A stretch of DNA of 64,000 bases from Paenibacillus lignilyticus (GTDB taxonomy: Bacteria; Bacillota; Bacilli; Paenibacillales; Paenibacillaceae), in NCBI RefSeq assembly GCF_017942085.1, contig NZ_JAGKSP010000016.1:62001-126000 (forward strand), written 5' to 3'. Positions 57,051 to 64,000 of the stretch are shown here, piece by piece. The notes beneath the pieces were generated by a model. It was not told the DNA's origin. It made no database searches and was given only the letters and a program-made list of their open reading frames with translations. The stretch's first letter is position 1. The number at the start of each line of letters is the position of its first letter. Made by a program: the position numbers and the translations under genes.

Positions 57051-57364
57051 TTGGGGGGTCGCCTCCTGGAAAATGTGAGATGTGGGATGGGAGCGCTGCG
57101 CAAATGCTGGGAGTTCTCGACTCCGTCGCTGTTGAACGCACGGAAACTTTGAACAATGACCTGCGGTAGTTTCCTACGTTCAAAGGCGATCGCTATCGCT
57201 CTTCGTTCGAGAATCCCGCATTTGCTTCGCCCATCCTGGGTAGACCTTTCGCAGGATGCTCTGGGAGCATCCTGGGCTCGCTTCGCGGGGCTATCCGCCG
57301 CCGCTTGCGTCGCCTGATTTATATAGTGCGAGCCATCTGTGCTTGGCTCGCGGGTTTTTGGTTA
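57051..57364. other. Structured gap between purS and purC
   Basis: No gene. Outer arms GGGAGTTCTCGA and TCGAGAATCCC enclose about 100 bases (57110-57218) with inner pairing of GGAAACT with AGTTTCC. A second hairpin AGGATGCT/GAGCATCC lies near 57253-57273, and GCGAGCCA/TGGCTCGC near 57330-57352. Confidence 0.55.
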
Positions 57365-58255
57365 CTAGACCAGTGCTTCGCCTGTTAGCGCTTTGTAGAT
57401 CGCCAGGTAGCGGTTGGTTGTTTCTTCTACGACGGCTTGCGGGAGCGGAGCCGGTTTGCTGTCGCGGTCCCAGTCGGAGCCGAGCAGGTAGGTGCGTACC
57501 GGTTCTTTGTCCATGCTGTCGATTTCGATGTCGTAGGCATAGTTGTCTTTCGCCCAGAAACGCGAGGAATCCGGGGTGAAGATTTCGTCGATGAGAATGA
57601 CTTTACCATCTATAAGGCCGAACTCGAACTTGCAATCCGCCAAAATGATGCCGCGCTCTTCGCAGAAGCCGCGCGCATATTCGTACAGCGCAATGCTCTT
57701 ATCGCGAAGCTCTTCCGCCAGCTCGGCGCCGACCATCTCTTGCATCCGCTCGAACGGGATGTCCTCGTCATGGCCAACGTCGTTCTTCGCAGCCGGCGTA
57801 AACAGCGGCGCTGCAAAACGCTCGTTCTTGCGCAGACCTTCCGGCAGCTCGATGCCGTTAATTGCCGATGTTTTCACATATTGTCTCCAACCGCCGCCGG
57901 TGATATAGCCGCGAACGACACATTCGATATCGATGCGCTCGGCTTTCTTGGAAACCATGATGCGGTTTTTCAGAAGCTCGGGCTCCGTTACGAGATCGCC
58001 AAGCTTGTACACGTCCGTGTGAACAATATGATTCGGCATCATAGCCGCCGTTTGATCGAACCAGAAAGCCGACAAACGATTCAGCACGTTGCCTTTCTCC
58101 GGTACAGCCGGATCAAGCACATAGTCAAACGCGCTGATGCGGTCCGTTACCACAATGAGATAATGCTCGCCAAGATCATAAAGCTCACGCACCTTGCCTT
58201 TATACAGCAGCGGCGCCTTCACATAATCCACAGCCGTGGACAACGCTTGTGTCAT
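57365..58255 (-). CDS. purC: SAICAR synthetase, long form
   Basis: About 296 aa. LLYKGKVRELYDLGEHYLIV, VTDRISAFDYVLDPAVPEKG, ECVVRGYITGGGWRQY, DCKFEFGLIDGKVILIDEIF and TPDSSRFW are SAICAR synthetase motifs. It is about 55 residues longer than B. subtilis PurC and resembles the yeast Ade1 type. ATG at 58255 follows AAAGGAG by about 7 bases. Confidence 0.94.
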   Translation of the reverse strand: MTQALSTAVDYVKAPLLYKGKVRELYDLGEHYLIVVTDRISAFDYVLDPAVPEKGNVLNRLSAFWFDQTAAMMPNHIVHTDVYKLGDLVTEPELLKNRIMVSKKAERIDIECVVRGYITGGGWRQYVKTSAINGIELPEGLRKNERFAAPLFTPAAKNDVGHDEDIPFERMQEMVGAELAEELRDKSIALYEYARGFCEERGIILADCKFEFGLIDGKVILIDEIFTPDSSRFWAKDNYAYDIEIDSMDKEPVRTYLLGSDWDRDSKPAPLPQAVVEETTNRYLAIYKALTGEALV

Positions 58256-58315
58256 TTCTCTCTCTCCTTTGGGCTTATTGTTTGTTAAGGTTTGTGACGG
58301 AGCAGGAGAAAACAA

Positions 58316-58541
58316 TCTGTAGAAGCGTCAAGGTGAATGCTGCATTCCCGTCTCGCGACGTGAACGCAAACCAATCACCTTAAGCGTTCGCCTTGGCGAA
58401 ATGATATGCGTTGTCAAACTACGCATATCATTTGCGCCTTTGTACAAGGATTTCAACCTATAATTCCTTATAGTTCAAAGAAATCCAAGGTACAACAGCG
58501 ATCGAAAGATGTTTTCTCATGCGCAGTCATGCTTTTAATCC
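58316..58541. other. Two-hairpin gap between purC and purB
   Basis: Hairpin 1 (58399-58433) has AAATGATATGCG and CGCATATCATTT arms extended by GGCG/CGCC. Hairpin 2 (58440-58496) pairs TTGTAC with GTACAA and GGATTTC with GAAATCC and has an inner CTATAA/TTATAG. Neither is followed by a T-run on the minus strand. Confidence 0.7.
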
Positions 58542-59837
58542 TTAAATCAACTCAAGCCGTCTGAAAATGGTATCCACGTGTTTAAGGTGCCAAGCCGGGT
58601 TAAACGCGTCCGCGATTTCATCAGCGGACAAGTGAGCCGTAATCTCAGGCGTCGATTCGATGATGTCGCGGAATTGGCGCTGCTCTTCCCATGCTTGCAT
58701 CGCGCGCGGCTGTACCGTGTCGTACGCTTGCTCGCGGCTCATGCCTTTATCGATCAGCTTCGTCATGACGCGGCCGGAGAACGGCACGCCGAACGTACGC
58801 TGCATATTGCGTTTCATGTTCTCAGGGAACACCTGAAGGTTCTTGATGATGTTGCCCAGACGGTTCAGCATGTAGTTGAGCAGCATCGTGGAATCCGGCA
58901 AAATCACGCGTTCAGCCGATGAGTGGCTGATGTCGCGCTCATGCCACAGCACAACGTTCTCGTATGCCGTCAGCATATGGCCGCGGATTACACGGGACAG
59001 ACCGGAGATGTTCTCGCAGCCGATCGGGTTGCGTTTGTGCGGCATTGCGGATGAACCCTTCTGACCTTTCGCGAACGGCTCTTCCACTTCACGGAACTCG
59101 CTCTTCTGCAGAGCGCGGATTTCCGTAGCGAACTTATCGAGCGAAGTCGCGATCAATGCCAATGCGCCGATGTACTCGGCATGACGGTCACGCTGCAGCG
59201 TTTGCGTCGAGATCGGAGCAGGCGTAATGCCAAGCTTCTTGCAAGTGAATTCTTCTACAAAAGGATCGATGTTCGCGTAAGTGCCGACTGCACCGGAGAT
59301 TTTGCCGAACTGTACGCCGTTAGCCGCATGGCGGAAACGCTCCAGGTTACGCTTCATCTCTTCGTACCAGAGGGCAAGCTTCAAACCGAACGTCGTCGGC
59401 TCCGCGTGCACGCCATGCGTACGTCCCATCATCGCTGTATCTTTATAAGCAACCGCTTGGCCGCGTAAAATTTCAATGAAGTTCGTAATGTCTTTCTCCA
59501 AGATCGTGTTCGCTTGAAGAAGGAGGTAACCCATCGCCGTATCAACAACGTCCGTGGAAGTCAGGCCGTAATGAACCCATTTGCGCTCAGGTCCCACTGT
59601 CTCGGATACCGCACGCGTGAACGCGATAACGTCATGGCGCGTTTCAAGCTCGATCTCGTTGATGCGGTCGATATTGAACGTTGCGCCTTTGCGCAGCGCT
59701 TCAACATCCTCGCGCGGGATAACGCCAAGCTCCACCCAAGCCTCGCATGCGCAAAGCTCAACCTCCAGCCATGCCTTGAATTTGTTCTCTTCTGTCCAAA
59801 TCGCTCTCATTTCCGGTCTGCTGTAACGTTCTAACAT
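58542..59837 (-). CDS. purB: Adenylosuccinate lyase
   Basis: 431 aa. The fumarase/lyase motifs are ERYSRPEMRAIWTEENKFKA, RTHGVHAEPTTFGLKLALWY, and the signature GSSAMPHKRNPIGCENISGL with VLWHERDISHSSAERVILPD. It splits SAICAR and adenylosuccinate. GGAGGG lies about 10 bases before the ATG; it follows purK by 6 bases. Confidence 0.97.
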   Translation of the reverse strand: MLERYSRPEMRAIWTEENKFKAWLEVELCACEAWVELGVIPREDVEALRKGATFNIDRINEIELETRHDVIAFTRAVSETVGPERKWVHYGLTSTDVVDTAMGYLLLQANTILEKDITNFIEILRGQAVAYKDTAMMGRTHGVHAEPTTFGLKLALWYEEMKRNLERFRHAANGVQFGKISGAVGTYANIDPFVEEFTCKKLGITPAPISTQTLQRDRHAEYIGALALIATSLDKFATEIRALQKSEFREVEEPFAKGQKGSSAMPHKRNPIGCENISGLSRVIRGHMLTAYENVVLWHERDISHSSAERVILPDSTMLLNYMLNRLGNIIKNLQVFPENMKRNMQRTFGVPFSGRVMTKLIDKGMSREQAYDTVQPRAMQAWEEQRQFRDIIESTPEITAHLSADEIADAFNPAWHLKHVDTIFRRLELI

Positions 59838-59843
59838 CGTGAA

Positions 59844-61019
59844 TTAAACCCTCCAAATGTTGGTTTCGGAAATCCATGCCAGCGCCTGCTCTACATCCGA
59901 TGCAAGCACGTTGACATGACCCATTTTCCGTTTATGTTTGGCTTCATGTTTCCCATATAAATGAATTTTAGGCGCTACGCCCAAACGTTCCGCATTCTCA
60001 TCTTGCTTCGCAATCAACTCCAGCAGCGGCTCTACGTGCTCGCCGAGCACGTTCACCATAACAACCGGCGACAGAAGTGCCGTGTCGCCAAGCGGCAAAC
60101 CGCATACGGCGCGCACATGCTGCTCGAACTGCGATGTCCGGCAAGCTTCCATCGTATAATGGCCGCTGTTATGCGGACGCGGCGCAAGCTCGTTGACGAA
60201 CAATTCTCCGTCCTCCGTCAAGAACAGCTCCACCGCGATCAAACCAACAGCGCCAAGCCCTTCAGCGATTCGTGCAGCAAGCCGCTCCGCTTCCCGCTGA
60301 AGTTCTTCATCGATTCGTGCAGGCACGATCGACAGATGCAGGATATTATCGACGTGAATGTTCTCCGCCGCCGGGAACGTGCGAATCTCTCCCTGCGGGC
60401 TTCTTGCCGCAATGACCGACAGCTCCTTCCGGAAGCGAATGAACTGCTCCAGCACGAGCTCGGTGCCGGCACGATTCAGCGTTTCGAACGCTTCATCGAT
60501 TTCGGCTTCGCTGCGGATGACCCATTGGCCTTTGCCGTCATAGCCGCCCATAGCGGTCTTCAGCACGCAAGGCAGGCCGAAGCGGCCTACCGCCTCGCGG
60601 AGCTCATCCGCGCTTCGCACCTCGGCATATGGCGCCACCTTCACGCCCGCTGCTTCAATCGCCCGCTTCTCACGAAGCCGATGCTGCGTCGTATAGAGCA
60701 GCTCGCTGCCTTGCGGCACGTACGATTCCTCCATCAGCATAGCCGCAACGCCGGCATCGACGTTCTCGAACTCATATGTGATGACATCCGAGCGCTCCGC
60801 CAGCTCGCGGGCCGCATCGCGATTGTCATACGCCGCTACGATTTGACCGGCAACTTGTCCGGTAGGCGCATCCGGCGTAGGATCCAGTGCCACGAACCGA
60901 TACCCCATGGCGCTGCCTGCATTCGCCATCATTCGGCCAAGCTGGCCGCCGCCCAGAATGCCAACCGTCGATCCAGGCAAAATCACCTTCACGTCTTTAC
61001 CCGCCAAGCCGCTGCTCAT
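59844..61019 (-). CDS. purK: N5-carboxyaminoimidazole ribonucleotide synthetase
   Basis: 391 aa. VGILGGGQLGRMMANAGSAM begins the ATP-grasp fold; VITYEFENVDAGVA, VLKTAMGGYDGKGQWVIRSE, FVNELAPRPHNSGHYTMEAC follow. It converts AIR to N5-CAIR with ATP and bicarbonate. ATG at 61019 overlaps the purE stop as ATGA. Confidence 0.96.
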   Translation of the reverse strand: MSSGLAGKDVKVILPGSTVGILGGGQLGRMMANAGSAMGYRFVALDPTPDAPTGQVAGQIVAAYDNRDAARELAERSDVITYEFENVDAGVAAMLMEESYVPQGSELLYTTQHRLREKRAIEAAGVKVAPYAEVRSADELREAVGRFGLPCVLKTAMGGYDGKGQWVIRSEAEIDEAFETLNRAGTELVLEQFIRFRKELSVIAARSPQGEIRTFPAAENIHVDNILHLSIVPARIDEELQREAERLAARIAEGLGAVGLIAVELFLTEDGELFVNELAPRPHNSGHYTMEACRTSQFEQHVRAVCGLPLGDTALLSPVVMVNVLGEHVEPLLELIAKQDENAERLGVAPKIHLYGKHEAKHKRKMGHVNVLASDVEQALAWISETNIWRV

Positions 61020-61501
61020 AGCGTTTCACTGCTTTCGAGCACTTCCTGCTCAATCCGTTCGCGGCGAGCTAGCACGCGGGCTTGTACATCCGGATCGAAT
61101 GCGCCAAGCATCTGTGCGGCAAGCAATCCCGCGTTCGTGCCGCCGGCGTTGCCGATCGCAACCGTTGCGACCGGAATGCCGCCCGGCATCTGCACGATGG
61201 ATAGCAGCGAATCAAGTCCGTTCAAATTCGAAGACTTCACGGGCACGCCAATAACCGGCAGGATCGTCTTCGCAGCGACCATGCCGGGCAAATGTGCAGC
61301 TCCGCCGGCACCCGCGATAATAACCTTCAAGCCGCGTTCTACTGCCGTTTCTGCGTATTGGAACATAAGGTCCGGTGTCCGGTGAGCCGAAACAACCTTC
61401 TTCTCATAGGGGATTTGTAACTCGTCCAGAACGTCACAGGCTAGCTTCATAGTCTCCCAGTCTGACTTGCTGCCCATGATGACGCCGACTTTTGCTGACA
61501 T
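61016..61501 (-). CDS. purE: N5-CAIR mutase, class I
   Basis: 161 aa. VGVIMGSKSDWETMKLACDV, EKKVVSAHRTPDLMFQYAET, AGAGGAAHLPGMVAAKTI, PVKSSNLNGLDSLLSIVQMP and GNAGGTNAGLLAAQML are the class I motifs with the catalytic Ser and His. ATG at 61501 follows AAAGGTGG. It is the first gene of the operon. Confidence 0.96.
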   Translation of the reverse strand: MSAKVGVIMGSKSDWETMKLACDVLDELQIPYEKKVVSAHRTPDLMFQYAETAVERGLKVIIAGAGGAAHLPGMVAAKTILPVIGVPVKSSNLNGLDSLLSIVQMPGGIPVATVAIGNAGGTNAGLLAAQMLGAFDPDVQARVLARRERIEQEVLESSETL

Positions 61502-61553
61502 TTGCTTATAACCACCTTTGTCTGATGAAGGAATCGGATTACTGTACAAGCCA

Positions 61554-61604
61554 CAAAAAAAGTCCCTCAGCACAGGCTCCACAACATGGATGGCTTCGGG
61601 ACTT
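61554..61604 (-). terminator. Riboswitch-controlled terminator in the purE leader
   Basis: On the minus strand AAGTCCC and GGGACTT pair around a 30-base loop and are followed by a run of T, 53 bases before the purE start. It is the probable expression platform of the riboswitch. Confidence 0.8.
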
Positions 61605-61725
61605 ACAAGTCCAGCAGTGAAAGATGTAGCTCTACGCTGCCCTGTCATACCAGTAGACAGGAACGGCAATAGACAACATCAGGCTGCCCCGTCAAGGCGG
61701 CAACCTGGTTCTTCAACTGCATGGG

Positions 61726-61791
61726 CTCGTAGTCCGAAAATTAAGGTTCTCGGGTAGATACTCTCGGGCCTAATCCCCAAGGATATACGAG
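61726..61791 (-). promoter_or_regulatory. Purine (guanine-type) riboswitch aptamer
   Basis: On the minus strand P1 is CTCGTA/TACGAG. P2 pairs CTTGGG with CCCGAG around the loop GATTAGG. J2/3 is AGTATCTACC, P3 pairs CCGAGA with TTTCGG around ACCTTAAT, and J3/1 is ACTA. The core matches the purine riboswitch family. The base at the ligand-selecting position 74 is C, which predicts guanine or hypoxanthine, not adenine. Confidence 0.93.
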
Positions 61792-61830
61792 TCTTGCACG
61801 GCAAGTATTTATTCGTTTTTCGCTATCCCT

Positions 61831-61859
61831 AGTTTATCAATCCCGACGCAGAATGTCAA
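61831..61859 (-). promoter_or_regulatory. Sigma-A promoter of the purine operon
   Basis: TTGACA at 61854-61859 and TAAACT at 61831-61836 on the minus strand, with a 17-base spacer. It precedes the riboswitch. Confidence 0.9.
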
Positions 61860-61864
61860 CGAAA

Positions 61865-61910
61865 AAACACGAACATTAAATTCAAATAAACTTCATAAAG
61901 TTCGTGTTTT
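61865..61910. promoter_or_regulatory. PurR operator: two opposed Pur boxes
   Basis: AAAACACGAACATT (61864-61877) and AAAGTTCGTGTTTT (61897-61910) form an inverted pair with 19 bases between. They carry the CGAAC core of the Bacillus PurR box and lie just upstream of the -35 box, as at the B. subtilis pur operon. PurR binding there is blocked by PRPP. Confidence 0.88.
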
Positions 61911-62086
61911 ACCTAGTTTTTGCAATTTTCATGAATTGTTTTGAACATTTTGTGATCTTGTTGGTTATTCGGACCATTACCGACCTCATACTCTCATTCC
62001 GCTTTCCTACAAAAACCGACAAATATCGCGTCCTTTTTAAGTCGATGAGCCACCTAAAACCCGCCTCGCGAACGCACAAAAAACTC

Positions 62087-62138
62087 ATTGACTCACGAGT
62101 CAATATGGGATTACAATCACATTGACTCATCAGTCAAC
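62087..62138 (+). promoter_or_regulatory. Promoter of the ABC exporter operon flanked by two TetR-type operators
   Basis: TTGACT at 62088-62093 and TACAAT at 62112-62117 have an 18-base spacer. Two palindromes TTGACT-N4-AGTCAA lie at 62088-62103 and 62122-62137, so one overlaps the -35 box and the other the transcription start. Their centres are 34 bases apart. A TetR gene ends the operon, which suits autoregulation. Confidence 0.85.
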
Positions 62139-62177
62139 GCAATTCATTAACCTGTTAAACGATAGGAGGCTCCAAGC

Positions 62178-63062
62178 GTGAAAGCAATCGTCGAACTTCG
62201 TCAGTTGACGAAAACGTACGGCAAGAGCCGCGGCATATCCGATGTAACCTTTGCGATCGGAGAAGGCGAGGTGTTTGGGTTCATCGGACCAAACGGAGCC
62301 GGCAAGAGTACCGCCATCCGCACGCTGCTTAACTTCGTCTTCCCTACCTCGGGCAGCGCCTCGATTCTGGGAATGGACATCGTGAAGGATGCCAAGGCCA
62401 TCCGCCGCCAAGTCGGGTATTTGCCTTCGGAAGTATTTTATTATGACGACATGAAGGTTATCGACCTGCTCAAGTATTCAGCAGCCTTCTACGGCCAAAC
62501 GGAATCGAAGCGGATCGTCGAGCTGGCCGAGCGGCTTGATCTGGATCTCTCCCGCAAGATTGAAGATCTCTCCTTCGGCAATCGCAAGAAGGTCGGCATC
62601 GTGCAAGCACTGGTGCACAGACCGAAGCTGCTCATACTGGATGAACCGACCGGCGGCCTCGACCCTCTTATGCAGAATACGTTCTTCGAGCTGCTCGCGG
62701 AAGAGCGCGGGAATGGCACGACCGTCTTCTTCTCTTCCCACATTCTGAGCGAGGTGCAGAAGATGTGCGACCGGGTCGCCATTATCAAAGAGGGAGCGCT
62801 TATTAAAGTGGAATCCGTCGAGCAGCTGCTGAAGAACAACCTGAAGAATATTACCCTGACTGCAAACCGCCCTGAAGCCATCGGCCTTCCGCAATTAAGC
62901 GGCATTATTAAGCAAGAAACGAGCGGATCCCACGTGAAGCTGCTGTACGGCGGCGATATGAAAGCACTCATTCAAGGCTTGGCGGATTGCGCCTTCACGG
63001 ATATTTTGATTGAAGAGCCTTCGCTTGAGGAAGTATTCATTCATTATTATGAGAAAGAATAA
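62178..63062 (+). CDS. ABC exporter ATP-binding protein
   Basis: 294 aa. Walker A FIGPNGAGKSTAIRTLL, the Q loop region near GYLPSEVFYYDDMK, signature LSFGNRKKVGIVQAL, and Walker B LLILDEPTGGLDPL, followed by the switch His in FFSSHILSEVQKM. The last 80 residues are the usual C-terminal extension of the CcmA/YhaQ-type exporters. GTG at 62178 has AGGAGG 8 bases upstream. It pairs with the permease 12 bases downstream. Confidence 0.93.
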   Translation: MKAIVELRQLTKTYGKSRGISDVTFAIGEGEVFGFIGPNGAGKSTAIRTLLNFVFPTSGSASILGMDIVKDAKAIRRQVGYLPSEVFYYDDMKVIDLLKYSAAFYGQTESKRIVELAERLDLDLSRKIEDLSFGNRKKVGIVQALVHRPKLLILDEPTGGLDPLMQNTFFELLAEERGNGTTVFFSSHILSEVQKMCDRVAIIKEGALIKVESVEQLLKNNLKNITLTANRPEAIGLPQLSGIIKQETSGSHVKLLYGGDMKALIQGLADCAFTDILIEEPSLEEVFIHYYEKE

Positions 63063-63074
63063 GGAGGCCGAATT

Positions 63075-63872
63075 ATGCTTCTTGGAAGAGAATTCAAACG
63101 GAATCTTCGGGGATTGATCATATGGAGTATTATTATGGCCGGTATCATCCTCTTATATTTAAGCATTTACCCGGAATTCGCGAAGCAGCAGGAAGGGCTG
63201 GACGATATGATGAGCACCCTTCCCGACGCGATGAAGAAAGCTTTTGGCATGGATCGGCTGAATTTGAGCTCCTTGCTCGGATTTTATGGGATCGAGATCC
63301 ATTTGATGACGACCTTGCTGGGCAGTATTTTCGCATCCTTATCGGCTTCCAATATTGTCGTGAAGGAGCAGCATGAGAAGACGATCGAATTCCTGCTCTC
63401 AAGGCCGATTACGAGATCACAGATCATCACGCAGAAGCTTGGCGCCGTTGTCATCAACATCCTGCTTTTTAATGTGGTCATTGTGGCTGCCAGCCTGCTT
63501 GGATTTCAATTCTCGAAGGACAACGATGTTGAACTGTCTACATTCTTCCTGCTGGAATCGGCCGTCCTGCTCATGCATTTGACTTTCGCAAGCGTCTCAT
63601 TCTTGTTCTCGACGATATTGAGAAGGAACCGTTCCGTCGTGTCCCTCTCGCTCGGGCTTGTGTTCATTACGTATTTCTTCAGCATTATCTCGGGCGTCTC
63701 CGACCATTTCACTTGGTTCAAATACATGAGTCCCTTTAAATATGCCGAAGCCGCCGCCATCATTACCGACCGGTATTTCGATCCGCTGTACATCGCCATT
63801 ATGGCCGTCGTTATCGTTTGTTGCGCCTTGTCCGCTTACTGGTATTATAGTAGAAAAGACATCACCGTTTAG
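63075..63872 (+). CDS. ABC-2 type exporter permease
   Basis: 265 aa with about six membrane segments (GLIIWSIIMAGIILLYLSIY, INILLFNVVIVAASLLGF, SLSLGLVFITYFFSII, FDPLYIAIMAVVIVCCALSA). The block KEQHEKTIEFLLSRPITRSQ is typical of ABC-2 permeases. With the upstream ATPase it forms an exporter; the substrate is unknown, but drug or peptide efflux is usual. Confidence 0.9.
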   Translation: MLLGREFKRNLRGLIIWSIIMAGIILLYLSIYPEFAKQQEGLDDMMSTLPDAMKKAFGMDRLNLSSLLGFYGIEIHLMTTLLGSIFASLSASNIVVKEQHEKTIEFLLSRPITRSQIITQKLGAVVINILLFNVVIVAASLLGFQFSKDNDVELSTFFLLESAVLLMHLTFASVSFLFSTILRRNRSVVSLSLGLVFITYFFSIISGVSDHFTWFKYMSPFKYAEAAAIITDRYFDPLYIAIMAVVIVCCALSAYWYYSRKDITV

Positions 63873-63902
63873 CGGTCTTGAACAGAACTGAGGTGTTTTG
63901 CC

Positions 63903-64000
63903 GTGTACCCCGCATTCGCGAAGCTTCCTGAAGAGAAACAGGAGCTCATCATGACGATTTGTATCGAGGAGTTTGCCAAGAACGGCTACACAAACACCTC
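63903..64000 (+). CDS. TetR-family regulator (C-terminus outside window)
   Basis: Only 32 codons are present. GTG at 63903 follows GAGGTG. VYPAFAKLPEEKQELIMTIC and IEEFAKNGYTNTS match the start of a TetR DNA-binding domain. It follows the permease by 30 bases, so it is the last visible gene of the operon and probably binds the TTGACT-N4-AGTCAA operators at 62087-62138. Confidence 0.85.
   Translation, partial: MYPAFAKLPEEKQELIMTICIEEFAKNGYTNT

Noticed and set aside
59961..61385. 474-aa plus-strand ORF
   Set aside because: It lies opposite purK and purE and shows no family motif.

Overview
The window looks like chromosome of a Paenibacillus-type Firmicute. It carries a complete purEKBCSQLFMNHD operon in the Bacillus order, with a PurR-box pair and a guanine-type riboswitch in front of purE. 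It also shows purine-rich Shine-Dalgarno sites, frequent GTG/TTG starts, and the B. subtilis-like neighbours yerB, yerC, a DagK-type lipid kinase (YerQ) and RlmCD (YefA) further along the same strand. No rRNA, tRNA, integrase, transposase or CRISPR array was seen.

Layout. 1-4823 (minus) is one very long secreted protein, cut by the window edge, with tandem beta-sandwich and Ig-like modules followed by a pectate-lyase-like beta-helix. 5.3-20.4 kb is an AT-rich defence island. It starts with two small proteins and a plus-strand vsr-dcm pair (6626-8244). Facing this, across a perfect 17-bp bidirectional terminator, is a nine-gene minus-strand run. In transcription order the run is a Z1-domain ATPase, a MutL/MORC-like GHKL ATPase, an unknown protein, a DUF6339-like protein, a second C5-cytosine methyltransferase, a DUF4420-type PD-(D/E)XK nuclease, and three HpaII-type nucleases of which the middle one is divergent. 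20.5-26.6 kb is a RecB/AddA-like helicase-nuclease plus an AddB-like partner. 26.8-31.6 kb holds a VWA protein, a possibly frameshifted small gene, a WYL regulator, a KapD-like exonuclease and an HD hydrolase.

32-41.5 kb is higher-GC core chromosome: RlmCD, DagK, CbiX, YerC, a Pit phosphate transporter with its DUF47 partner, a methyltransferase, YerB, and a tiny membrane protein next to a block of inverted repeats. 41.5-46.3 kb is an envelope cluster: polysaccharide deacetylase, VCBS-like lipoprotein, OmpR-type regulator and a sensor kinase whose C-terminus is a Q/N tract. A decayed GH2 fragment precedes purD. 47.2-61.9 kb is the purine operon; its control region shows PurR boxes, a sigma-A promoter, a purine riboswitch and an intrinsic terminator. 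Several of its intergenic gaps contain long hairpins or 52-bp tandem repeats. The end of the window starts an ABC-2 exporter operon with a TetR gene (cut by the edge), under a promoter bracketed by two matching palindromic operators.

The most interesting part is 8.3-20.4 kb. It looks like a MutL/Z1-type restriction system carrying its own C5 methylase and two proteins of unknown function, joined in one transcription direction to a triplicated HpaII-type nuclease block that faces a Vsr-methylase pair.
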